Part shown: one piece after another, positions 42,616 to 50,737 of the stretch
Layout of the letters: every line of letters starts with the position of its first letter
Numbering within the stretch: position 1 is the first letter of the stretch
Assembly (NCBI RefSeq): GCF_043678055.1
Contig: NZ_JBHEQA010000006.1
Location: forward strand, 62,001-126,000
DNA length: 64,000 bases
Reading direction: 5' to 3'
From: Spongiimicrobium salis
GTDB lineage: Bacteria > Bacteroidota > Bacteroidia > Flavobacteriales > Flavobacteriaceae
Made by a program: the position numbers and the translations under genes
Notes under the pieces: model-generated
What the model saw: only the letters and a program-made list of their open reading frames with translations
Database searches by the model: none
What the model was told of the DNA's origin: nothing

Positions 42616-43698
42616 GTGGAAAATTCAAAAGAAATGAGAACATGGTTGGACAATATGGGATTAGACCACCCATTGGTAATAGCAGGACCATGTAGCGCAG
42701 AGACAGAAGGGCAAGTGCTTAAAATTGCTCATGATCTAAAAGATACGGATGTCAATTATTATCGCGCTGGTATTTGGAAACCTAGAACTCGCCCAGGTAA
42801 TTTTGAAGGTGTTGGGGCCATCGGTTTAAAATGGTTACAAAAAGTAAAAGAAGAAACCGGGCTGAAAACGGCGACCGAGGTGGCCAATAGAACGCATGTT
42901 GATTTGGCTTTGGAGCACGATATTGATTTACTTTGGATTGGAGCCCGTTCTACCGTAAGTCCATTTATCGTGCAGGAAATAGCAGACGCATTGGAAGGAA
43001 CAGATAAGGTAGTTTTGATAAAGAACCCTGTGAATCCTGATCTTTCCCTCTGGTTGGGAGCCGTTGAACGCCTCTATTCGGCCAATATTAAAAAACTGGG
43101 TGTAATTCATAGAGGGTTTTCCACCTATGAAAAGACAAAATATAGAAACATCCCGGAATGGCAATTGGCCATTGAACTACAGACACGTTTTCCGGATTTA
43201 CCATTGATCAATGATCCTTCCCACATCACCGGGAAACGGGATATGATTTTTGATGTTTCCCAAACAGCATTGGATCTGAATTTTGATGGTTTAATGATTG
43301 AGACGCATCACGACCCGGATAATGCATGGAGTGATGCTGCCCAGCAAGTAACGCCAGAACGTTTAGTACGAATTATGGAAGATCTAAGGATTAGAAAAGA
43401 AAGTGATGAGGAAGCCGAATACAAGAGTAAATTAAATACCTTACGCGCTCAAATTGATATTGTAGATAACCAATTGATCGATACTTTAGGGAGACGTATG
43501 AAGATTTCTGATGAGATCGGTGCCCTTAAAAAACAACGCAATGTTGCCGTTTTGCAAACCAATCGATGGAACGCAATTCTAGGAAACATGATTTTGGAAG
43601 GAGAAACCAGAGGATTGAGCGAAGAATTTGTGTTGCGTATGTTTAAAGCAATCCACCAGGAATCCATCAACCATCAGGAGAAGATCATTAAATCCTAG
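42616..43698 (+). CDS. Bifunctional DAHP synthase/chorismate mutase
   Basis: This 360-residue fusion joins the first step of the shikimate pathway to the branch-point step. Residues about 1-262 are a KDO8P-synthase-like DAHP synthase ('LVIAGPCSAETEGQ', 'RAGIWKPRTRPGNFEG', 'INDPSHITGKRD'). Residues about 270-355 are an AroQ-type chorismate mutase ('LRAQIDIVDNQLIDTLGRRM', 'IGALKKQRNV'). In related fusions the mutase domain also lends prephenate or chorismate feedback control. The start is GTG 42616; an ATG 18 bases later is possible. It closes the aromatic operon and supplies prephenate for PheA and TyrA. Confidence 0.94.
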   Translation: MENSKEMRTWLDNMGLDHPLVIAGPCSAETEGQVLKIAHDLKDTDVNYYRAGIWKPRTRPGNFEGVGAIGLKWLQKVKEETGLKTATEVANRTHVDLALEHDIDLLWIGARSTVSPFIVQEIADALEGTDKVVLIKNPVNPDLSLWLGAVERLYSANIKKLGVIHRGFSTYEKTKYRNIPEWQLAIELQTRFPDLPLINDPSHITGKRDMIFDVSQTALDLNFDGLMIETHHDPDNAWSDAAQQVTPERLVRIMEDLRIRKESDEEAEYKSKLNTLRAQIDIVDNQLIDTLGRRMKISDEIGALKKQRNVAVLQTNRWNAILGNMILEGETRGLSEEFVLRMFKAIHQESINHQEKIIKS

Positions 43699-43757
43699 GG
43701 AGACGGTTGTTGAAGACATCATGCAATAGCTATTTTATGAAAAGTTTTTTGATAAAC

Positions 43758-43790
43758 TGTAACATATCTGGGAATGCCCCATCTTTATAC
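43758..43790 (+). promoter_or_regulatory. Possible ECF-type promoter of the head-GIN gene
   Basis: TGTAACA (43758-43764) and CATCTTTATAC (43780-43790) resemble the GGCAACC/CGTCTATCTTTATAG arrangement seen in front of the sigma-factor gene at 57781, with a spacer one base shorter. It could be a target of an ECF sigma factor. Confidence 0.3.
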
Positions 43791-43812
43791 TGAATTATTA
43801 AAAAGAACCATC

Positions 43813-44487
43813 ATGAAAAAAATATTGTACGTCTGTAGCTTTCTTGTTTCATTTACTGTTTTTTCACAACGTAGTGTGACCAAGGATGTGGGAGATTTTA
43901 ATACGATCAAAGTTTTTGATCTTATTGAGGTCAATCTGATAAAATCGGATAAAAATAGCGTTACGATCAAAGGTGAAAATGTTGACGATATTCGCGTAGT
44001 GAATAAAAATGGAACCTTGAAATTGCGCATGAAGCTCGATCGGATTTTCCACGGGGAAGATACCTTTATTGAAGTGTATTATAAAGATTTGGATGTCATT
44101 GATGGCAATGAAGGCGCCCGTATTACGTCCAATGAATTAATAAAGCAAAATACACTGGAGATAAAAACACAGGAGGGCGCCCAAGTAAAAGTTGGCCTGG
44201 ATGTGAATTATCTAAAAATTAGATCGGTTACCGGAGGAGCAATTGAAGCTTCGGGATTGGCTAAAAGTCAGGAAGTAGTTTTGAATACAGGAGGAATTTT
44301 TGAGGGTAGGGAATTACAGACAAAGACATCAAAAGTTAAGATTACTGCGGCCGGGGAGGCAGACGTATTTGCAACAGAAAAGGTGGATATCAATGTCAAA
44401 GCTGGTGGAGATGTATATGTATACGGAAATCCAAAGCAAGTGAATAAAAAGACATTCGCCGGAGGTAGGGTCTATCTGAAAGACTGA
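43813..44487 (+). CDS. Head-GIN (DUF2807) secreted protein
   Basis: From ATG 43813 the 224-residue product has a signal peptide (MKKILYVCSFLVSFTVFSQ) and a DUF2807 beta-repeat domain from 'VGDFNTIKVFDLIEVNLIKS' to the end, with short Gly-rich strands such as 'GGAIEASG', 'NTGGIFEG' and 'AGGDVYVYGNPKQVNK'. There is no lipobox, unlike the homologous protein at 30483. The frame is open to 43774, but the extension is not signal-like. It stands alone between the aromatic operon and a bidirectional terminator. Function is unknown. Confidence 0.82.
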   Translation: MKKILYVCSFLVSFTVFSQRSVTKDVGDFNTIKVFDLIEVNLIKSDKNSVTIKGENVDDIRVVNKNGTLKLRMKLDRIFHGEDTFIEVYYKDLDVIDGNEGARITSNELIKQNTLEIKTQEGAQVKVGLDVNYLKIRSVTGGAIEASGLAKSQEVVLNTGGIFEGRELQTKTSKVKITAAGEADVFATEKVDINVKAGGDVYVYGNPKQVNKKTFAGGRVYLKD

Positions 44488-44508
44488 TGTTATTGCGGTG
44501 TTATCCAT

Positions 44509-44544
44509 AAAAAAATCCATTGAAAACTTTCAATGGATTTTTTT
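44509..44544. terminator. Bidirectional terminator
   Basis: AAAAAAATCCATTGAAA (44509-44525) pairs with its complement at 44528-44544. A and T runs lie on the two sides. It separates the head-GIN gene from a convergent hypothetical gene. Confidence 0.9.
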
Positions 44545-44555
44545 ATGGGATGTCC

Positions 44556-44996
44556 CTATTTATTTTTCTTAAAGATGTAACGGGTAATAAATATTCCCGC
44601 ATCTCCCTTTGTAGAGCTTTCCACAGCACTGGTCACAAAGGCAAGCTCCCAGCCCTCTTCTACCATAGCGTTGATTTTGGAAGTAATCAAAGCGTCATTG
44701 GCTGCGATATTTTGGAAACGAATACCACCTACATTATAAAAGTTGAGGAGTTTGGTTTCGTCAAAATCCTTGACCCTAATGTTTGATCTTTTGGATTTGT
44801 TCCGGGTATTGTCCTCGGAAGTTTGCGTACTAGTGTACTCTTTATAATCTTTTTCTTCGTTGGCACTAATGATTCTAGATCGCCCCAACCCACTGGGTAC
44901 TATAGATTCTACACTAGTAATTACTTTAAATTGTTGAGCACTCATGTCTATGGTTCCTGCCAAGGCAACACATAAAACGAATAGAATTTTTTTCAT
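44556..44996 (-). CDS. Hypothetical secreted protein
   Basis: This 146-residue protein has a signal peptide (MKKILFVLCVALAGTIDMSAQ) followed by a polar, serine/lysine-rich region (about 30-75). A small globular part at about 80-146 contains 'LLNFYNVGGIRF', 'INAMVEEGWELAFVTSAVES' and 'GIFITRYIFKK'. The pattern around 'MVEEGWELAFV' resembles small DUF4177-like domains, but I am not sure of that match. It is a single gene facing a bidirectional terminator. Confidence 0.6.
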   Translation of the reverse strand: MKKILFVLCVALAGTIDMSAQQFKVITSVESIVPSGLGRSRIISANEEKDYKEYTSTQTSEDNTRNKSKRSNIRVKDFDETKLLNFYNVGGIRFQNIAANDALITSKINAMVEEGWELAFVTSAVESSTKGDAGIFITRYIFKKNK

Positions 44997-45206
44997 TTGA
45001 ATAAAGTTTTGTTTAGCGGAAAATTACAAAGACTGTACCAAAATGCATCGGAACCATAAAAAGCAGTCAAAAAAAAGTGCAAGGGGCAGTATTTTGAACC
45101 CCTTTCTCCTTATGAGAATGTTTGCCGGCATCTTACTTCATGCCTAGGTTATGTATATCCATATAAAAAGCGTTATTTTGTAGCTGCTTTGGCAGAAAAA
45201 TAATAG

Positions 45207-46160
45207 ATGACCGGAACCATTTACAAATCTACGGGGAGTTGGTATACCGTAAAAACAGCGGAAGGAGATTTTTATGAATGTAGGATAAAAGGGAAATTCC
45301 GTATCCAAGGCATAAAAAGTACAAACCCTATAGCTGTGGGTGATAGGGTGGTTTTTAAAATAGAAAAAGTAGGGGATGAGACCTTGGGGATTATCTCGGA
45401 AATTGAAGATCGGAAGAACTATATTGTTCGAAAATCGGTAAATCTTTCCAAACAAACACATATCATTGCAGCAAATCTGGATCAGGTTTTTTTAATGATT
45501 ACCTTAAACAATCCGGTTACTTTCACCAGCTTTATTGATCGTTTCTTGGTCACTGCAGAGGCCTATGATATCCCCACCGTATTGCTCTTTAATAAAATTG
45601 ATACCTATTCCGAGGAACAATTGGATGAGATCAAGTATTTGGCGGCCTTGTATAGGGCCATTGGATATACTTGTATAGGCGTCTCGGCAAAAAACGGGAA
45701 AAATATAGATAAGGTAATGACTTTGATGGAAGGAAAAACCAGTATGTTCTCTGGGCATTCGGGCGTAGGGAAATCCACCATCATTAATAAAATAGAACCA
45801 AGTATCAATATTAAAACGGCAGAGATATCACAACAGCATATGCAAGGGCAACATACGACTACTTTTGCCGAAATGTACGACTTGGATTTTGGGGCGCGTA
45901 TTATTGATACCCCCGGAATAAAAGGCTTCGGTATTGTTGATATGGAGAAGGACGAAATAGGAGATTACTTTCCTGAATTCTTTAAACTGAAGGAGCATTG
46001 TAAATTTAACAATTGTCTTCATATCGATGAACCTAAATGCGCTGTGAAAATGGCTTTGGAGGAAGACAAGGTAGCTTGGAGCCGTTATAAGAGTTATGTG
46101 CAAATGGTGACTGGGGAAGAAGGAGGCTATAGAATAGACAATTATAGTGAAGGCAAATGA
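45207..46160 (+). CDS. rsgA: Ribosome small-subunit-dependent GTPase A
   Basis: This 317-residue circularly permuted GTPase acts in late maturation of the 30S subunit. It has an N-terminal OB fold (about 1-75), then the permuted G motifs: 'LLFNKIDTYS' (G4) near 130, 'SGHSGVGKSTIINK' (G1) near 183 and 'DTPGIKGFG' (G3) near 233. A zinc-binding C-terminal module (CKFNNCLHIDEPKC) follows. All expected parts are present. Its stop codon overlaps the start of dtd (ATGA), so the two are translationally coupled. Confidence 0.97.
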   Translation: MTGTIYKSTGSWYTVKTAEGDFYECRIKGKFRIQGIKSTNPIAVGDRVVFKIEKVGDETLGIISEIEDRKNYIVRKSVNLSKQTHIIAANLDQVFLMITLNNPVTFTSFIDRFLVTAEAYDIPTVLLFNKIDTYSEEQLDEIKYLAALYRAIGYTCIGVSAKNGKNIDKVMTLMEGKTSMFSGHSGVGKSTIINKIEPSINIKTAEISQQHMQGQHTTTFAEMYDLDFGARIIDTPGIKGFGIVDMEKDEIGDYFPEFFKLKEHCKFNNCLHIDEPKCAVKMALEEDKVAWSRYKSYVQMVTGEEGGYRIDNYSEGK

Positions 46161-46609
46161 GAGCGGTTGTACAGCGAGTATCAAAAGCTAGTATTACGGT
46201 AGATGAACAAGAAATTTCCAGAATTCAAAATGGCCTTCTAATTTTATTGGGAATTGAAAACGAAGATACTACCGAAGATATCCTTTGGCTTTCTCGAAAA
46301 ATAGCAAATCTTAGAATTTTTGGTGATGATCATGGTGTCATGAATAGATCCCTGCTGGATATCAAAGGAGATGCCATCGTGGTGAGTCAATTTACGCTAC
46401 ATGCGGCCACAAAAAAAGGAAATAGACCCTCTTACATTAAAGCAGCTCCGCCGGAAATTGCCACTCCCTTATATAAAGAGTTTATTGCTAACTTGGAGGT
46501 GAACCTCGGAAAAAAGGTAGGAACAGGTGTTTTTGGTGCAGATATGAAAGTGGAATTGTTAAATGATGGACCGGTAACGATAGTAATCGACACAAAAAAG
46601 AAGGAATAG
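46157..46609 (+). CDS. dtd: D-aminoacyl-tRNA deacylase
   Basis: This 150-residue enzyme hydrolyses D-amino acids (and glycine) wrongly attached to tRNA. It has the full DTD fold with the catalytic 'SQFTLHA' motif near residue 77 and the trans-Gly-Pro-like 'NDGPVTIVID' near the C-terminus; 'MRAVVQRVSKASITV' is the standard start. It overlaps rsgA by four bases. Together they form a translation-quality pair at the head of a mixed housekeeping cluster. Confidence 0.97.
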   Translation: MRAVVQRVSKASITVDEQEISRIQNGLLILLGIENEDTTEDILWLSRKIANLRIFGDDHGVMNRSLLDIKGDAIVVSQFTLHAATKKGNRPSYIKAAPPEIATPLYKEFIANLEVNLGKKVGTGVFGADMKVELLNDGPVTIVIDTKKKE

Positions 46610-46710
46610 TACATTTTGTCGATTTTTTTGTGTATCTATGTAAGAGTTTTAAGAAATTTATAACAGTTAAGTTTCTGAACATCATTTATCAAACCAAACC
46701 ACAATACCAA

Positions 46711-48621
46711 ATGCGTATCATCTCTTTGCTATGCCTGATGGTTTTTAGTCCATTGGCAATGGCTCAAAACCTGGAATACTCCGCTCTTTTATTGGATAAA
46801 ACATTCACGGATAATGCCAACGCCGTAGTGCGTCTGGACGATATGGCCGTAACGCTTAACTCGAGAAGGGAAATGACCATACGCCTTCATCGTATAGTTA
46901 CCGTATTGAACAAATACGGAGCCAAACATGTACATGCTTCCGTAGGTTACAATAACAGTGTTAAGGTAAAAAAAATACAGGCAACGGTTTACGATGGTTT
47001 CGGCAAAGAATTAGAAAAATTCAAAAAAAAGGAGTTTCGGGATGTAAGCGCAGTGGATGGGGGAACCTTGTACTCTGATTCCAGAGTCTTGTATATGGAT
47101 TATACCCCAATACAATACCCCTACACGGTTGATTTTACCTATGAAATTGCGACCCCCAATACCTCAAATGTTCCCAATTGGTTCTTCTTGGATGGCTTTT
47201 TGGTGAGTTCGGAGAAAAGTAGGTTCAGCGTCACCTTTAATTCCCCGGAATTAAAGCCTACGATCAAGGAGAAAAATCTAGAAGATTTAAAGGTGAACAA
47301 AACAGAAGAAGGCAATAGTATTACCTATGAAGCAGAGGGGATAAAAGCGATAAAGAACGAAAACCTGAGCCCTTCTTTCGGAAATATTGCCCCCATGTTA
47401 ATGGTGAGGACCACCAATTTTCACTACGAAGGCTATGATGGGGTAGTTTCCAATTGGAATGATCTTGGTGCCTGGATGCATTCCAAGTTGTTAAAGGATA
47501 GGGATGGCCTATCAGAAGCCACAAAACAAGGTGTTATGGCATTGGTAAATGGTGTGGATGATCCTCTGGAAAAGGCCAAATTGGTCTATCGTTATGTACA
47601 GGAAAATACCCGATATATTAGTGTGCAAGTAGGTGTTGGAGGAATACAGCCTATTAGCGCCATAGAAGTAGATCGGGTAAAGTATGGGGATTGTAAAGGA
47701 TTGACCAATTACACCAAAACCCTTCTGGAATATGTTGGCGTACCTTCCTATTATACGCACGTGGAAGCCGGACGGTACAAGGTGAATTTTGAGGATGACT
47801 TTGCAGATTTGGCTCAAGGGAACCACGTCATATTGGCGATTCCTTATGAAGGGAAATACCATTGGATCGATTGCACTTCACAATCCCACCCTTTTGGATT
47901 TATAGGGGATTTTACGGATGGGAGAAAAGTCTTGGTCATCAAACCTAACGGAGGGGAGCTTACGACTACGACGGCTTACCTGAACGAAGAGAATTATCAA
48001 AAAACCATGGCGTCCTTTGCTTTGGATGTAAATGGTAGTATTTCGGGAGATATCACCATAAATACAGGAGGAATACAATACGATAACCGCTTCTATTTGG
48101 AAAATAGAAAAGAAGATGATGTTATAAAACACTATCAGGAATACTGGGATAACATCAATAACCTTAAAGTGGGAAAACATCAATTTGTCAATGATAAGGA
48201 AAATGTGGTATTTACCGAAAAAATAGCGATCAAGGCGGTCAATTATGCCACAAAAAGTGGAGAACGAATCCTGTTTGCGGCCAATGCCTTTAACAAAAGT
48301 AGTTATGTGCCCAATCGCTATAGAAATAGAAAAATGCCCTTGGAAATTCAAAGAGGATATTTCGATGAAGATGAATTTACGATTGCTTTGCCCCAGGGAT
48401 ATGCAGTTGAAGCCTTACCCAATGCCACCAAATTGGAAAATGAGTTTGGAGCTTACGAAGTTTCCGTAACACTGAATGAAGCCGAAAATACGGTAGTCTA
48501 TAAACGAAGTTTATTGATTAAAGAAGGCCTCTATCCCAAAGAAAAATATAGTGAATATCGAAAGTATAGAAAGGAAGTTGCCAAAATGGACAACGCCCAA
48601 ATTGTACTTATAAAACAATAA
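46711..48621 (+). CDS. DUF3857/transglutaminase-like secreted protein (active-site residues present)
   Basis: From ATG 46711 the 636-residue product begins with a signal peptide (MRIISLLCLMVFSPLAMAQ). A DUF3857 beta domain spans about 45-250, a transglutaminase-core domain about 275-400, and a C-terminal DUF3858-like beta domain completes it. The transglutaminase triad is intact: Cys328 in 'GDCKGL', His372 in 'GNHVI' and Asp387 in 'WIDCT'. It therefore may be a periplasmic cysteine protease or cross-linking enzyme. The frame is open to 46630 but the upstream part is not signal-like. Two related genes follow directly, and their products lack two of these residues. Confidence 0.85.
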   Translation: MRIISLLCLMVFSPLAMAQNLEYSALLLDKTFTDNANAVVRLDDMAVTLNSRREMTIRLHRIVTVLNKYGAKHVHASVGYNNSVKVKKIQATVYDGFGKELEKFKKKEFRDVSAVDGGTLYSDSRVLYMDYTPIQYPYTVDFTYEIATPNTSNVPNWFFLDGFLVSSEKSRFSVTFNSPELKPTIKEKNLEDLKVNKTEEGNSITYEAEGIKAIKNENLSPSFGNIAPMLMVRTTNFHYEGYDGVVSNWNDLGAWMHSKLLKDRDGLSEATKQGVMALVNGVDDPLEKAKLVYRYVQENTRYISVQVGVGGIQPISAIEVDRVKYGDCKGLTNYTKTLLEYVGVPSYYTHVEAGRYKVNFEDDFADLAQGNHVILAIPYEGKYHWIDCTSQSHPFGFIGDFTDGRKVLVIKPNGGELTTTTAYLNEENYQKTMASFALDVNGSISGDITINTGGIQYDNRFYLENRKEDDVIKHYQEYWDNINNLKVGKHQFVNDKENVVFTEKIAIKAVNYATKSGERILFAANAFNKSSYVPNRYRNRKMPLEIQRGYFDEDEFTIALPQGYAVEALPNATKLENEFGAYEVSVTLNEAENTVVYKRSLLIKEGLYPKEKYSEYRKYRKEVAKMDNAQIVLIKQ

Positions 48622-48641
48622 TAACCAACACCATTCAGATT

Positions 48642-50675
48642 TTGTTAGACAACACAAGTATCCGTAAAATTGTGGCTTGTACAGCCCTTTCATTTTTAAG
48701 TTTTTCCTTGAATGCCCAGAATTATAAATTTGGGAAAGTTTCCAAAGAAGAATTGCAAGAAGAGATCCACCCAAAAGATTCTTCAGCCTCCGCAGCGGTA
48801 TTGTATCGCAGTCATAAAACCGATTTTAAGTATGTAAATGCTGACGGGAGTTTCCATCTCACTACGAACATCCATGAACGCATCAAGATTTACGATAAGG
48901 AAGGATTTGACTATGCTACACAGGCAGTGGGGCTCTATAGACGAAATAGCGCCAAAGAAAAACTAATTGGCGTCAAAGCCAATACGTTTAAGCTGGTCGA
49001 TGGGAAAGTGGTCAAGATAAAATTGAAAAAGAGCGATATGTTCTCCGAAGCGGTTTCCGATAATTATGTCGTGGAAAAATTCACGATGCCTCAGGTAGAG
49101 GAAGGCAGTATTGTGGAATTTCAGTATACGGTTGATTCCCCTTTTTGGACGAGCATTGATGAAATTCCCTTGCAATATGATATTCCGATCAATAAACAGG
49201 ATGTGGAAATCACCATTCCGGAATACTATTCTTATAAGCCTACCACCAAAGGATATCTAACGTTGAGCCCTAAGAAATCCTATGAGATGAGGGAAGTAAA
49301 CTATTCAACCACTGCTAAATATGTAGAAAGAAACGAAACGGAAAGGGCAACTTTAACGGGCTCCTTTGAATATAAAGCCAATGCCACCTCCTATGCGATG
49401 ACGGATATTCCCGCCCTGGTCAAAGAACCTTATGTGAATAATATGGATAACTATCGTGGGGCCATTAACTATGAGTTGGAATATGTAAACTTTCCGGGAG
49501 ATGGTTTAAAGGATTTTTCGAGTTCCTGGTCCAGTGTTGTAAAATCTATTTATAACAGTGATAATTTTGGAAAACAATTGCAATTCCAGAAATATTTTAG
49601 GGATGATCTTAATGCCATAGCTGGGAAAGCCCAGGGAAACCTCGAAAAAGTGGCAGGGATTTTCTATCATGTACAAGAGCATATGAATTGGAATGGTTTC
49701 TACGGGGTATTTGCAGAAAAGGGTGTTCGCAAGGCCTATAAAGAGCGCTCTGGAAATAGTGCCGATATCAATTTAATGTTGGTGGGGATGTTAAAAGCTG
49801 CCGGAATTAAAGCAAATCCTGTCTTGATCAGTACCAGAAAAAATGGGATTCCTGTATTTCCCACGCGAGAAGGATTTAATTATGTAATTGCTATGGTGCG
49901 TTTAAATGAAGGTACTGTATTTCTAGATGCCACCAATAAATATACAGGGCCTAATTTACTTCCCATAAGGGCATTAAACTGGTATGGAAGGGTAGTGAAT
50001 GACGCAGGAAATTCCGAAAGGGTTTCCGTATTTCCCTCCAAACCTTCCCCAATGATCAATACCGCCAATATTAAATTAACGGCAGATGGCTTAATCAGTG
50101 GGAAATATAGGGCGAGCCATTTAAATTATTATGCTTACCTCTACAGAAATAACTCAGGGCAGATCAGTGAAGAGGATTATTTGACCAAGCTTGAAAATGA
50201 GCATGTAGGCTTGGAGATTTCCAATTATGATGTAAAAAATAGGAATGACTTCAGCAAGCCTATCATTGAAAGTTATGATTTTGAAATGGATAGTCAGGCC
50301 GATATTATCGGAGATAAGATTTACTTCAACCCCCTGTTTCATAATACCATACGGGAGAATCCATTCAAATTGGAGCAACGAAACTATCCCATAGATTTTT
50401 CATTTCCTTGGCAAGAAAAGTACACCTTAAATATTGCCTTGCCCGAAGGATATAAGGTATTGTCAAAACCTGAACCCGTGAGCCTTAAACTACAAGGAAA
50501 TATGGGGAGTTTTATGTACAATATTCAAGAAGCGGGAAACAATACCTTGCGGGTTGTGGTCGATTTAAAAATGAATATGCCATCCATTCCTGCGGAAGGA
50601 TATACCCAAGTAAGGGAGCTCTATAAAAAAATTGTGGAAAAAGAAACAGAAAAAATAGTCCTGACCAAAATATAA
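48642..50675 (+). CDS. DUF3857 protein with degenerate transglutaminase core (paralogue 1)
   Basis: The 677-residue protein begins at TTG 48642, needed to include the signal peptide (IVACTALSFLSFSLNAQ); no in-frame ATG gives one. Domain order is as in the upstream gene, and 'GFNYVIAMVRLNEGTVFLDA' covers the end of the core. At the catalytic positions I see Ser373 ('GNSADINL') for Cys, Tyr414 ('FNYVIAM') for His, and Asp429 ('FLDAT') retained. It is therefore probably not a cysteine enzyme but a binding or scaffold protein. It is very similar to the next gene ('NYKFGKVSKEELQEE', 'HPKDSSASAAVLYR'), indicating tandem duplication. Confidence 0.85.
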   Translation: MLDNTSIRKIVACTALSFLSFSLNAQNYKFGKVSKEELQEEIHPKDSSASAAVLYRSHKTDFKYVNADGSFHLTTNIHERIKIYDKEGFDYATQAVGLYRRNSAKEKLIGVKANTFKLVDGKVVKIKLKKSDMFSEAVSDNYVVEKFTMPQVEEGSIVEFQYTVDSPFWTSIDEIPLQYDIPINKQDVEITIPEYYSYKPTTKGYLTLSPKKSYEMREVNYSTTAKYVERNETERATLTGSFEYKANATSYAMTDIPALVKEPYVNNMDNYRGAINYELEYVNFPGDGLKDFSSSWSSVVKSIYNSDNFGKQLQFQKYFRDDLNAIAGKAQGNLEKVAGIFYHVQEHMNWNGFYGVFAEKGVRKAYKERSGNSADINLMLVGMLKAAGIKANPVLISTRKNGIPVFPTREGFNYVIAMVRLNEGTVFLDATNKYTGPNLLPIRALNWYGRVVNDAGNSERVSVFPSKPSPMINTANIKLTADGLISGKYRASHLNYYAYLYRNNSGQISEEDYLTKLENEHVGLEISNYDVKNRNDFSKPIIESYDFEMDSQADIIGDKIYFNPLFHNTIRENPFKLEQRNYPIDFSFPWQEKYTLNIALPEGYKVLSKPEPVSLKLQGNMGSFMYNIQEAGNNTLRVVVDLKMNMPSIPAEGYTQVRELYKKIVEKETEKIVLTKI

Positions 50676-50737
50676 AGAAGATCCGCGTCTTTGGAAAATT
50701 TTGGAATGGGGTAAAAAACAATAAAGTAGCTAAAACT

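Noticed and set aside
45084..45108. Hairpin AAGGGG/CCCCTT upstream of rsgA as a terminator
   Set aside because: The loop is large and no U-run follows; no gene on the plus strand ends just before it.
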